NCBI GenBank assembly: GCA_963772065.1
Contig: CAVYVZ010000005.1
Coordinates: forward strand, 186,001-250,000
Direction: 5' to 3'
Origin: CAVYVZ01 sp963772065
GTDB lineage: Bacteria; Acidobacteriota; Vicinamibacteria; Vicinamibacterales; UBA2999
DNA length: 64,000 nucleotides
Notes under the pieces: generated by a model
What the model saw: the letters and a program-made list of their open reading frames with translations, nothing else
Told to the model about the DNA's origin: nothing
The model's database searches: none
Shown here: positions 1 through 9,549 of the stretch, piece after piece
Layout: each line of letters opens with the position of its first letter
Position numbering within the stretch: position 1 is the stretch's first letter
Made by a program: the position numbers and the translations under genes

Positions 1-925
1 GCCGCTCGTAGTGACACTCGCAGCGGTCCGTGCGCGAGATGGCAATGTCGTACAGCGCCCACGGGCCATTGCGCTCGGCCCGCGTCGGCCCGAAGAGCGA
101 TACGATCGGCGTGCCCACGGCGGCCGCCACGTGAAGCGGGCCGGTATCGCCCGAGATCATCAGGTGCGCCGCGCGCGATATGCCCGCGAGGTCCTGAATC
201 GTGGTCGGCGGCGACACGTCGGCCGCGCCGCCCGAGGCGGCCGCCACTTCCTGAGCGAGTGCAAGCTCGCCCGGACCCCACAACACGAGCGAGCGCTTTC
301 CGTACACATCGTGCAGCGCCGCCGCGACGGCGCCGAAGCACGCCGCCGGCCAGCGCTTGTTCGGCCACGCCGCGCCCGGGTTGATCAGCACATATCCATC
401 CGGGAAACGCTCGACGACCGAATCCACCGTCGCAGACGAGGGAATGGTCAATGGAAACCGCGCCCGCCGATCGCGCGCGTCGACCGCCGACAGAAGCGCG
501 AGGTTCATGTCGATCACGTGCGTCACGGGACCTGGATCCACGGAGCTCGTGTACAGCAGGCGCGCGAGCGGCTCGCGCAGGTGCTCGCGGGTGAAGCCCA
601 CGATGCGGCGGCCGCGTACGGCGCGCGCGAGGACCGCGGATTTCAGCAGCCCCTGCAGATCGAAGACCACGTCGTAGCGCACGCGGCGGAGGTCCGCGAG
701 CACGCGGAGCAGGTGCCGCCGCTCGGCGTGGCGCAGCAGGAGGCGCGGGTCGACGCCGACGCGGCGGTCCACGATCGGCACCATGTCGAGCAGCTCCGTA
801 TAGCGCGGGTCGACCATCCAGTCGATGCGCGCGCCGGGAAACTGCGCCCGCAGCGCCGCCGCGAACGGGATCGCGTGCACGACGTCTCCGAGCGATCCGA
901 GCCGGACGATCAGAAAGCTGTTCAA
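1..925 (-). CDS. waaC: Lipopolysaccharide heptosyltransferase I, C-terminus cut by window edge
   Basis: This is a GT9-family glycosyltransferase that adds the first heptose to Kdo in the LPS inner core, at the cytoplasmic face of the inner membrane. The N-terminus reads LNSFLIVRLGSLGDVVHAIP, the classic heptosyltransferase start, and a late SGDTGPLHVAAAVGTPIVS block is the GT9 donor-site signature. About 308 codons are present and the 3' end lies left of the window. The start is a TTG whose bases overlap the TGA stop of rfaE2 (TTGA), so the two are translationally coupled. WaaC rather than WaaF is inferred because a separate WaaF with the C-terminal Cys-rich tail is encoded in the same cluster. 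Confidence 0.9.
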   Translation of the reverse strand, partial: MNSFLIVRLGSLGDVVHAIPFAAALRAQFPGARIDWMVDPRYTELLDMVPIVDRRVGVDPRLLLRHAERRHLLRVLADLRRVRYDVVFDLQGLLKSAVLARAVRGRRIVGFTREHLREPLARLLYTSSVDPGPVTHVIDMNLALLSAVDARDRRARFPLTIPSSATVDSVVERFPDGYVLINPGAAWPNKRWPAACFGAVAAALHDVYGKRSLVLWGPGELALAQEVAAASGGAADVSPPTTIQDLAGISRAAHLMISGDTGPLHVAAAVGTPIVSLFGPTRAERNGPWALYDIAISRTDRCECHYER

Positions 926-1392
926 GACTTCGCGATGCGCGCGAGCAGGTCGCGCGTGGAGTGGTCCTTCGGATCGCCTACGATGGCGATGCGGCCACCA
1001 TACGCCCGAACCGTCTCGCGCTCGGGCACGGTGTCGACCGTGTAATCGGTCCCCTTGCAGTGCACGTCGGGTCTGAGCATTTCGAGCAGCGGCGTGACCG
1101 TCGATTCGGAAAATACCGTGACGAGGTCGACCGCGCGAAGCGCCGCCACCAGCTCGGCCCGCTCCGCGGCCGCCAGCACCGGCCGCCCCTTCCCTTTCAA
1201 CCCGCGCACCGAATCATCATCGTTGATCGCCACGAGGAGCACGTCGGCTTCGGCGGCGGCGGCTGCGAGATAGCGGACATGGCCCGCGTGCAGCAGGTCG
1301 AAACAGCCGTTGGCGAGCGCGACTGTCCGTCCCTCGGCGCGCAGGCGTGCCACGCGCGCGACGAGCGCCTCGCGAGCGAGGACCTCAGCCAC
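922..1392 (-). CDS. rfaE2: D-glycero-beta-D-manno-heptose 1-phosphate adenylyltransferase
   Basis: A cytidylyltransferase-fold enzyme of 156 residues that makes ADP-heptose from heptose 1-phosphate and ATP. The N-terminal nucleotide-binding motif NGCFDLLHAGHVRYL carries the HxGH element at about residues 36-39. In enterobacteria this domain is fused behind the kinase in HldE. Here kinase and adenylyltransferase are separate genes, with the kinase immediately upstream and overlapping by 8 bp. It ends in a TGA that forms a TTGA overlap with waaC. Length and motif fit the stand-alone HldC/RfaE2 type. Confidence 0.93.
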   Translation of the reverse strand: MAEVLAREALVARVARLRAEGRTVALANGCFDLLHAGHVRYLAAAAAEADVLLVAINDDDSVRGLKGKGRPVLAAAERAELVAALRAVDLVTVFSESTVTPLLEMLRPDVHCKGTDYTVDTVPERETVRAYGGRIAIVGDPKDHSTRDLLARIAKS

Positions 1393-2413
1393 GTTCGACC
1401 GCCTTGCGCAGCTCGGACGGGCTCACCGTCGCCGTGCCGCGCTTCATCACAACCAGGCCGCCGGCGAAATTCGCGAGCCGCGCGGCCTCCTCGAAGGTGC
1501 CGCCGGCCGCGAGCGCCAGCGTCATCGTGGCCATCACAGTGTCTCCAGCGCCGGTGACGTCCGCAATCTCGTCGGATCCGAAGATCGGAATGTGCACGGT
1601 CGGCTTGTCGGGCTCGAACAGTGCCATCCCGCGGCTGCCGCGCGTGACGAGCACCGCACTCATGGCGGTCTGCGTGAGGATCTCACGGCCGGCGCGCTCG
1701 AGCGTTCGAAGATTGTCGTTGATGCGCATGCCGAGCGCCTGCTCGACCTCCGACTCGTTCGGCGTACAGGCCGTGAGCCCGCGATACGCCGCGAGCCGGT
1801 AGCGTGTGTCGATGAGAATCGGTGGACGTGTGCCGTGGCTGGATGCAGTCCGCCGTGTCGAGGGCCACAACGCTTTGCGGAGGCGCGACACGAGCGCCGG
1901 CGTCACGAGACCCGAGCCGTAATCGGATACCAGCACGGCGTCCGCGTTCTTCACCGCCCGCAGTGCGGCTCGCTCGAACGCCGACCGCGTGCGCGCGTCC
2001 GACGGGCGCCGTACGCTCTTGTCGATGCGCACCACCTGCTGCTTGGCCGAGTGGATGCCGCCCGCGAGGATCCGCGTCTTGACCGGCGTCGCAGCACCGG
2101 GGAGACGAACGACCCCGCCGCGATCGACGCGGCGGTGCAGCGCGCCCATCAGCCGTGCGCCCGGCTCGTCCCGGCCGACCACGGCGGCAAGCCGCGCGCG
2201 CCCGCCAAGCGCGGCAACGTTGTTCGCCGCGTTGCCGGCGCCCCCGGGAACGACCTGCGTCGAGTCGTACTCCAGAATCAGGACCGGTGCCTCACGCGAC
2301 ACACGCGCCACGCGCCCGTACACGAACTCGTCGGCGACGACGTCACCGACCACGGCGACGCGGCACCGGGCGAACGCATCGATCAGCGCGAGGTACGGTC
2401 CCGCAGAATCCAC
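1385..2413 (-). CDS. rfaE1: D-glycero-beta-D-manno-heptose-7-phosphate kinase
   Basis: A PfkB/ribokinase-family kinase of 342 residues that phosphorylates heptose 7-phosphate at C1 in ADP-heptose synthesis. The substrate-binding block VVPGGAGNAANNVAALGG (about residues 54-71) and the C-terminal ATP/catalytic motif DVTGAGDTVMA, with its catalytic Asp, are both present. The protein matches the N-terminal half of HldE. The start overlaps the end of gmhB by 31 bp and the end overlaps rfaE2 by 8 bp, so the order gmhB-rfaE1-rfaE2 gives three consecutive pathway steps. The first codons cannot be fixed with certainty because of the overlap. Confidence 0.93.
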   Translation of the reverse strand: MDSAGPYLALIDAFARCRVAVVGDVVADEFVYGRVARVSREAPVLILEYDSTQVVPGGAGNAANNVAALGGRARLAAVVGRDEPGARLMGALHRRVDRGGVVRLPGAATPVKTRILAGGIHSAKQQVVRIDKSVRRPSDARTRSAFERAALRAVKNADAVLVSDYGSGLVTPALVSRLRKALWPSTRRTASSHGTRPPILIDTRYRLAAYRGLTACTPNESEVEQALGMRINDNLRTLERAGREILTQTAMSAVLVTRGSRGMALFEPDKPTVHIPIFGSDEIADVTGAGDTVMATMTLALAAGGTFEEAARLANFAGGLVVMKRGTATVSPSELRKAVERG

Positions 2414-2955
2414 CCGACGGCCTCCATCAAATTGTTGAGGATAGCATCGGCCCGGATTCCAGGGGCTGGAGCCTCCTCCACGCGTGCCGCATGACCGCTC
2501 CGGACCAGCACGCTTCGCACCGATGCCGCGTTTCCGGCGGCCACGTCAATCCAGCGATCGCCCACCATCCACGACCGCGAGAGATCGATCGAGAGGTCCC
2601 GGGCGGCATCCTCGAGCATTCCAGGCTCCGGCTTTCGACAGCGGCATTGCCGGCGGTACTGCTCGATCGTCGCGTCGGGATGGTGTGGACAGAAATAGAA
2701 GGCGTCGATGTGGGCGCCGCCGGGTTCGAGGCGGCGGTTCAACTCCGCGTGTGTCTCACGGACGAAGTCTTCCGTGACGATTCCGCGGGCGACCGCCGAC
2801 TGGTTCGTCACGACGACCGTCAGATAGCCGGCGCGGGCGATCAGGCGCAGGGCGTCGACGGTCCACGGGAACAGCGCAATCTGATCGAAGCCGCTCAGGT
2901 AATCGACGTCTTCCATGAGCGTGCCGTCGCGATCGAGGAACACGGCGGCGTTCAT
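2383..2955 (-). CDS. gmhB: D-glycero-beta-D-manno-heptose-1,7-bisphosphate 7-phosphatase
   Basis: A HAD-superfamily phosphatase of 190 residues that removes the C7 phosphate before adenylylation. Motif I is FLDRDGTLMEDVDYL near the N-terminus (Asp nucleophile and acid/base Asp). A Cys/His zinc-binding stretch typical of GmhB follows in mid-protein (CPHHPDA then CRCRKPEPGM), and the VGDRWIDVAAGNAA motif IV is present. It lies 30 bp downstream of waaF and overlaps rfaE1. GmhA and HldD, the other enzymes of the pathway, are not in the window. Confidence 0.93.
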   Translation of the reverse strand: MNAAVFLDRDGTLMEDVDYLSGFDQIALFPWTVDALRLIARAGYLTVVVTNQSAVARGIVTEDFVRETHAELNRRLEPGGAHIDAFYFCPHHPDATIEQYRRQCRCRKPEPGMLEDAARDLSIDLSRSWMVGDRWIDVAAGNAASVRSVLVRSGHAARVEEAPAPGIRADAILNNLMEAVGWILRDRTSR

Positions 2956-2985
2956 GGCTCTTCGCCTCAGCCAAGGCTCGACGCG

Positions 2986-4002
2986 TCACGGCAGCGGAGT
3001 CGAGAGCGACAAAGACCGGTCCGGTGTGATGCCGGTCATGCAGCGGTGATCGATGGGGCACTCGCGCAGCATGCAGGGGCGGCACCACACGTCGTGGGTC
3101 AGCACGTGCGCGGCGCGGCCGGACCGCGGCAGCGGCCTGGTCGCATGCTCGTTGGTTGGCCCGAACGTCGCGATGACCGGCGCGCCCACGGCTGCGGCGA
3201 GGTGCATCGCGCCGGAGTCGTTGGACACGCACGCGTCGGCAACGGCCAGCACCCCGGCCAGCGCCTCGAGCGATGTGCGCCCGGTCAGGTCGATCAACCG
3301 GCCACCTCCGAGGTCAGGAATCGCCCGTCGGATCGCGCCCGCGACGGGCGCGTCGCCTCCGCCTCCGACCATGACGCAGGTGGCGCCGCGTTCCTGTATG
3401 ACACGAGAGATCAGCGCGGCCACGTACGCCGGGATCCACTGCTTCGCCTTGCCGTAGGCCGCTCCTGGCGCGAGCACGATGAGCGGCGCGCCTGGCGGGT
3501 GCCCTTCGTTCGCGAGCAGCGCGCGCGCGCCGGCCCGCGCGGCGTCGGTGACGTCGATCTCGGGAATCGTGACGTGAGCCGGAATGCCGAGACCGTCGAT
3601 GAGGCGCTGGTAATACTCGGCTTGATGACCGCCGATCGACCGAGGCACGGCGCGGGTGAGTAAGCGCACGCGTCCGTCCGACGCGTAGCCCCAGCGCTCG
3701 CGAATCCCCGCTGCCCTCGCCATCCACGCGCTCTGAAATGAGTTCGGCAGGAGGAGCGCGACGTCGAAATCATGCAGGCGCGCGACGTCGGTTCGGAACG
3801 CGGCGCGCCGCCACCACCGGCCGTCAGACTCCAGGGTCAGCACCGCGTCGATGACCGGGACGAGCCGGAACAGATCGGCCACGGATCGCCTTGCTGCGAC
3901 AGCGAGATGCGCGTCTGCATGCGCGCGGCGCACCGCCCCGATCGCCGGCAGCGCCAGCACCGCGTCCCCGAGCCAGTTAGGTGCGACGACGACGATCCGC
4001 AT
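2986..4002 (-). CDS. waaF: ADP-heptose:LPS heptosyltransferase II
   Basis: A GT9 heptosyltransferase of 338 residues that adds the second inner-core heptose. The N-terminus is MRIVVVAPNWLGDAVLALPA, and the C-terminal half holds SNDSGAMHLAAAVGAPVIA followed by FGPTNEHATRP. A Cys-containing tail (CRPCMLRECPIDHRC) is typical of WaaF and separates it from WaaC. The start overlaps the end of lpxL by 26 bp in the same transcription unit. The reading frame is intact. Confidence 0.93.
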   Translation of the reverse strand: MRIVVVAPNWLGDAVLALPAIGAVRRAHADAHLAVAARRSVADLFRLVPVIDAVLTLESDGRWWRRAAFRTDVARLHDFDVALLLPNSFQSAWMARAAGIRERWGYASDGRVRLLTRAVPRSIGGHQAEYYQRLIDGLGIPAHVTIPEIDVTDAARAGARALLANEGHPPGAPLIVLAPGAAYGKAKQWIPAYVAALISRVIQERGATCVMVGGGGDAPVAGAIRRAIPDLGGGRLIDLTGRTSLEALAGVLAVADACVSNDSGAMHLAAAVGAPVIATFGPTNEHATRPLPRSGRAAHVLTHDVWCRPCMLRECPIDHRCMTGITPDRSLSLSTPLP

Positions 4003-4864
4003 CGTCTCTCCACCGGCGGTGCATCCAGAGCCAGAGCTCGGGATGCCGTCGCACGTACATCTCCAGAACGTCGGTGCAGCGCTGGGTGAACTCGCGGATC
4101 GCGTCGGGCGACTCTTCGCGGGGAGGCGGCACCGGCCGCTCGTAAATCAGCTTGTAGCGGCCGCCCGCCAGCGGCAGCGCGAACACCGGCATCACGGCTG
4201 CGCCGGTGCGCAGGGCGAGGATCGCCAGAGCCGAGGTCGTGGCCGCTGGACGATTGAAGAAGTCCACGAGGATCGCGTCGCGCTGGAGGTGCTGATCGAT
4301 GAGCATCGCGACGCCGCGGTTCAACGCCAGCTCACGAATGATCTTCCGGATGGCGCCTTGACGGTAAATCACCTGGTTCCCCGTCATCGCCCGGATGTTC
4401 TCGAGCATGTCGTGCAGGTATGGATTGTCGAGCCGCCGCGCGAGCACCGAGAACGGCGCGAACCTCGCGGCGGAGGCGATCGCCTGGACCTCCCAGTAGC
4501 CGAAGTGGCCCGTGAAGCACAGCACGCCTTTGTGCGGCTCGATCGCTTTCCAGACGTGCTCGTCGCCTTCCGTTTCGCAGAGGGCGAGCAGCTCGCCGGG
4601 CTTCATCGTCGCGGTTTTCAGCAGCTCCAGGATGACGCTGCCGAAATGCTCGAACACACCGCGGGCGATCGCGTCGCGCTCGGCCGCCGAGCGGCCGGGA
4701 AAGGCCGCCGCCAGGTTCTCGAGCGCCACGCGCCGGTGCCGCCGGTCGAGCCAGTACGCCAGCCGGCCGAGCGCGGCGCCGAATGCGCGCACGCGCGCCA
4801 TCGAGAACGGATGGACCAGCGCGGCTGCGGCGCGGACGGCGGCGTACTCGAGGCGATGCTTCAT
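3977..4864 (-). CDS. lpxL: Lipid A biosynthesis late acyltransferase
   Basis: A LpxL/HtrB-family acyltransferase of about 295 residues that adds a secondary acyl chain to Kdo2-lipid IVA at the inner membrane. The catalytic HX4D/E motif appears as GHFGYWEV about 120 residues in, followed by the MLIDQH stretch common in this family and an arginine-rich C-terminus. ATG at 4864 overlaps the lpxK stop (ATGA). The reading frame continues without a stop into the lpxK and kdtA frames upstream, but that open stretch is a frameshift artefact and not a fusion protein. LpxL and LpxM cannot be told apart from sequence alone. Confidence 0.88.
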   Translation of the reverse strand: MKHRLEYAAVRAAAALVHPFSMARVRAFGAALGRLAYWLDRRHRRVALENLAAAFPGRSAAERDAIARGVFEHFGSVILELLKTATMKPGELLALCETEGDEHVWKAIEPHKGVLCFTGHFGYWEVQAIASAARFAPFSVLARRLDNPYLHDMLENIRAMTGNQVIYRQGAIRKIIRELALNRGVAMLIDQHLQRDAILVDFFNRPAATTSALAILALRTGAAVMPVFALPLAGGRYKLIYERPVPPPREESPDAIREFTQRCTDVLEMYVRRHPELWLWMHRRWRDDADRRRRT

Positions 4865-5866
4865 CGCGCGGCGGCGAGGCGGGCGCGCATGAAGTTGCCG
4901 AATTCCAGCGAAGGCTCGATGGCGACCGTCATCGGCAGATAGGCAAACGTTGGTGGAATCGGGCCGAGTGGCACGTCGAGCAGCCGCACGGCATCTTTCT
5001 CCGTCGTCAAAATGACGTCCGCGTTCTCCGCCCGCGCCGCCGCGCAGCATGCGATCGAGATCGCGCCTGGTGAACCAGTGATGATCGCGGAACTCGATCT
5101 CCCTCGTCACGTCCCACCCCTGCGCTCGAGCCGCGTCGAAGAAGCGCCGTGGCCGCGCGATGCCGGCGACGGCAACGGCGCGCATGCCGGTCCGCGGCAT
5201 GATCGCGCCGAAGGGCTCCACGAGGCGCGGCGCGCCAAGACTTGGCACCACGCGGAAGGCCGGACCGACGTGCAGCCGCGCCGACAATTCAGCGAGGTCG
5301 GGGTCGGTTCCGGTCACGAGCAGCGCATCCGCGATTCGAGCCGCGTCGAGCGATTCACGCAGTCGGCCGGCGGGAAGCACCGCATCGTCAAGATCGTCGC
5401 GCGAGACGACCAGGAGGTCGACGTCGCGGTGCAACCGAAAGTGCTGGAAGCCGTCGTCGAGCAGGTGAATCGTGCAGTCGAGGCGGCGCTCCGCGATGCA
5501 GCCGGCAACGAACCGGTCAGCACCCGTGAGCAGCGGCACGCCCGGGAGCGCCCGCGCGAGCATCTGCGGCTCGTCGCCCGAACGCGCCGCCGGTTCGAGG
5601 ACACGCTCGCGATCGCTGACGACGACAACGCCGTCGACGGCGCGTTTGCGCGCGTACCCGCGGCTCAGGATGGAAGGCCGTTCGCCGGCAGACAGCAGCC
5701 ACCGCGCCAGCGCCGCCACCACGGGCGTCTTGCCGCTGCCGCCGACCGCGAGATTGCCGACGCTGATGACCGGGCGCGCGAGGCGGCGGCGCGCCTCGGG
5801 ATGACGCACGTACCACGCCCGACGCCAGGCGGCGGCGCGCGCGTAGATCGGGGCGAGCGGCCTCAA
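4861..5866 (-). CDS. lpxK: Tetraacyldisaccharide 4'-kinase, frameshifted as sequenced
   Basis: LpxK phosphorylates the lipid A disaccharide at 4'. The P-loop VGNLAVGGSGKTPVVAALAR and the LDDGFQH motif lie in one frame. The conserved LTTEKDAVRL block and the C-terminus, ending in MRARLAAAR, lie in the next frame. The break is near 5044 in a GC-rich tract, and one extra base explains it: the span is 1006 bp, and removing one base leaves 334 residues, a normal LpxK length. The start is TTG at 5866, overlapping the kdtA stop (TTGA). An intact product is expected for viability, so a sequencing insertion is more likely than gene decay. Confidence 0.87.
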
Positions 5867-7190
5867 TGCACCACGCGGAAGGGACGCACGACGCCGCGGC
5901 CGCCACGGTCTGGCGGCAGCACGGCGGCGATCGCCGCGAGCGTGCGTTCTCTGGCGCCGCGGTTCGCCTCCACGAGCGCTCTCGCCGCGGCGCCAAGGCG
6001 CGCGCGCCTCACCGGATCCGCCATCAATCCGACCATCGTCTCCTCGAGCTCGCGATCCGGTACGCACCTGGACGGCCGCGCCGTTGCGCAGGAACGTGTC
6101 GGCGATCTCACCGAAATTCTGCATGTGCGGACCGAAGGCGATCGGCTTTCCAAAGACGGCCGGCTCGAGGATGTTGTGGCCGCCGGCCGGTACGAGGCTG
6201 CCGCCGACGAACACCGCCGTCGCGATCTCGTAGAGGTGCGCGAGCTCGCCGATCGTATCGAGAATCACCGCGTCGGCCCGCGGCTCGGCATCGATCGGCA
6301 GCTCGCTGCGCCGAACGGTCGCGAGTCCTTCGTCGCGGCAGAGGCGCTCGACCTCGGCGAACCGCTCGGGATGTCTCGCGGCGATGACGAGCAGCGCGTT
6401 GTTGCCGGCCGTGCGCACGCGATTGAACGCGCGGATCACCGCTCCCTCCTCGCCTCGCAGCGTGCTCCCCGCCACGATCACGGGACGGCTCGGCGAGACG
6501 CGGAAGAACCGAAGGACGCGGTGGCGGCCCGGGGGCGACATCAGATCGACCGAGTCGAACTTCAGGCTGCCGGTGATCGTCACGCGGGCGGGGTCGGCCC
6601 CGAGATCGGCGAGCCGCCGCGCCGTTTCCTCGCCCTGCGCGCAGAAGCGATCGATGTCCGCCAGCACCCGGCGGAAGAGCGGCCGGACGATGCGGTATCG
6701 CGGGTAGGAGCGATACGAGATGCGGCCGTTGACGACCACGGTCTTGACGCCGCGCCGGCGGCATTCACGCAGCAGGTTCGGCCAGATCTCCGTTTCGACC
6801 ATCACGAAGAGGCGCGGCCGGACCAGGCGCAGCGTGCGCTTTGCCGTGAATCGCCAGTCGAAGGGGAAATAAAACACGCCGTCCACGTCGCGCAGATCGC
6901 GCCGTGCGAGCTGCTGCCCGGAGAGCGTCGTCGTGGAGAGGAACAGCCGCAGGCCGGGGTAGCGGCGCCGCAGATCGGGGATGAGGGTGCGCGCGACGAG
7001 CACCTCCCCCACCGAGACCGCGTGGATCCAGATTGACTCGTCGCCATCGAGGTTGAACGAGACCGGCAGGTAGCCGAGGCGCTGCCCGAGGGTGCCGATG
7101 TACTTCTTGTGACGAATCGCCTGGTACAGGAAGGTACGGCGAGACCGCCAGGAACAAGACGAGCGAGAGAAAGCTGTAGAGAAGGTACAA
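5863..7190 (-). CDS. kdtA: 3-deoxy-D-manno-octulosonic acid transferase, two frameshifts as sequenced
   Basis: This is the GT30 Kdo transferase that acts on lipid IVA. The protein begins MYLLYSFLSLVLFLAVSPY, the membrane anchor. It then changes frame near 7133, continues as FLYQAIRHKKYIGTLGQRLG through VPAGGHNILEPAVFGKPIAF, and changes frame again near 6064 to finish PDRELEETMVGLMADPVRRA and so on. Both changes fit one extra base each; without them the gene encodes about 441 residues, close to family length. It is the first gene of the lipid A/core unit, with a promoter visible upstream. The start at 7190 was chosen because only it supplies the hydrophobic anchor. Confidence 0.88.
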
Positions 7191-7222
7191 ACCGTTTGAA
7201 ATGTGGGCCTTACAATCGTCGA

Positions 7223-7251
7223 AGTATAGCCCGGCAATTGACCCCGTTCAA
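7223..7251 (-). promoter_or_regulatory. Sigma70-type promoter for kdtA
   Basis: On the minus strand, TTGAAC (7251-7246) is separated by 17 nt from TATACT (7228-7223), a good -35/-10 pair about 33 nt upstream of the kdtA ATG. It is interlocked with the oppositely oriented gapA promoter, so binding of polymerase to one should hinder the other. Seen by motif only. Confidence 0.6.
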
Positions 7252-7267
7252 GGCGGGTCATTAGAAT
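7238..7267 (+). promoter_or_regulatory. Putative sigma70-type promoter for gapA operon
   Basis: TTGACC (7238-7243) is followed after 18 nt by TAGAAT (7262-7267). The -35 sits between the -35 and -10 elements of the opposing kdtA promoter. The gapA start lies 65 bp downstream, with a strong GGAGGAGGA ribosome-binding site just before the ATG. Confidence 0.5.
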
Positions 7268-7332
7268 CACTCTTTTGGCACTAGGCCCTCGGGCTGGGCA
7301 TTGGGCTCGGAACGGCGCGCGGAGGAGGAACG

Positions 7333-8340
<1,008 letters not shown>

Positions 8341-8341
8341 G

Positions 8342-9532
8342 ATGGCCAAACGCTCCATCCGACAACTCAACCTCAAAGGTCGGCGCGTGTTCATCCGCGT
8401 CGACTTCAACGTGCCGCTGAAGGCCGGCGTCATCGGCGACGACACACGCATCCGCGAAACGCTGCCGACCATCCGATACGCGATTGAGCAGGGCGCGTCG
8501 GTTGTCGTTCTCGCTTCGCACCTCGGACGGCCGAAGGGAAAGCCGAATCCGGCGATGAGCCTGCGTCCCGTTGCGACGCGCGTCGAGGAACTGATGCGCG
8601 TGCCGATCCTCTTCGCCGAGGACTGCGTGGGGCCTGCGGCCGAGGATGCGGTGAAACGCGCACAGCCAGGTGACGTCGTGCTCCTGGAGAACCTGCGTTT
8701 CCACCCCGAGGAGGAGGCCAACGACCCCGGGTTTGCGAAGCGGCTTGCGTCACTCGCCGACGTGTACGTGAACGACGCGTTTGGAGCCGCGCATCGCGCG
8801 CACGCGTCGGTGGAAGCGATCGTGAGGCGGATTCCCGACGCCGGTGCCGGGTTGCTGATGGAGCGCGAGCTGCAGTACCTCGGCGGCGTCCTGGGCAATC
8901 CCGAGAAGCCGTTCGTCGCGGTCATCGGCGGCGCGAAGGTCTCGGACAAGATCGAGGTGATCCAGAATCTGCTCGACCGCGTCGACCGCCTGCTCATCGG
9001 AGGAGCGATGGCCTACACGTTCTTCAAGGTGCGCGGGCTGCCGGTGGGGCGGTCGCTCGTGGAAGACGACAAGCTCGAGGCGGCCCGCGTCATCGCGGCG
9101 CGCGCCAAGGCGCGCGGCGACATGCTGCTCCTCCCGAGCGACCACGTCGTGGCGCCGAAGCTCGAAGCGGGGGAGCCGACCGAAACGCTGGCGGTCGACG
9201 ACCCCGCCATCGGAAGCCGCATGGGCCTCGATATCGGCCCCGCAACCGCGTCGGCGTACGCGGAAGCCATCAAGGACGCCCGGACCGTCGTGTGGAACGG
9301 TCCGATGGGCGTCTTCGAGATCGATGCGTTCGCGCAGGGCACGATTGCCGTGGCGCACGCGGTGGCCGCCGTGCGCGGCACGACGATCATCGGCGGCGGC
9401 GATTCGATTGCGGCGGTGAAGAAGGCCGGTGTGGCCGATCGGATTACGCACATCTCGACCGGCGGCGGGGCTTCGCTGGAGTTCCTGGGCGGGCGTAAAC
9501 TACCAGGCGTCGAGATTCTGCCAAACGCGTAG
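8342..9532 (+). CDS. pgk: Phosphoglycerate kinase
   Basis: A 396-residue kinase that makes ATP and 3-phosphoglycerate from 1,3-bisphosphoglycerate. Diagnostic segments are RVFIRVDFNVPL near the N-terminus, ASHLGRPKGK, LLENLRFHPEEEA, VVWNGPMGVFE and the nucleotide-binding GGGDSIAAV. The ATG at 8342 (MAKRSIRQLN) was preferred over an upstream in-frame start inside gapA, because family alignment begins there and the stop-to-start gap is a single base. Middle gene of gapA-pgk-tpiA. Confidence 0.97.
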   Translation: MAKRSIRQLNLKGRRVFIRVDFNVPLKAGVIGDDTRIRETLPTIRYAIEQGASVVVLASHLGRPKGKPNPAMSLRPVATRVEELMRVPILFAEDCVGPAAEDAVKRAQPGDVVLLENLRFHPEEEANDPGFAKRLASLADVYVNDAFGAAHRAHASVEAIVRRIPDAGAGLLMERELQYLGGVLGNPEKPFVAVIGGAKVSDKIEVIQNLLDRVDRLLIGGAMAYTFFKVRGLPVGRSLVEDDKLEAARVIAARAKARGDMLLLPSDHVVAPKLEAGEPTETLAVDDPAIGSRMGLDIGPATASAYAEAIKDARTVVWNGPMGVFEIDAFAQGTIAVAHAVAAVRGTTIIGGGDSIAAVKKAGVADRITHISTGGGASLEFLGGRKLPGVEILPNA

Positions 9533-9549
9533 CGCACAGGGACTGGGCC

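Noticed and set aside
5012..7036. A 674-codon plus-strand frame opposite kdtA/lpxK
   Set aside because: Shadow of the minus-strand genes; Arg-rich, low-complexity translation, no motif.
3977..7270. A 1097-codon open frame suggesting a KdtA-LpxK-LpxL fusion protein
   Set aside because: The true ends of kdtA and lpxK are in other frames, with proper stop/start overlaps. The long frame exists only because of indels.
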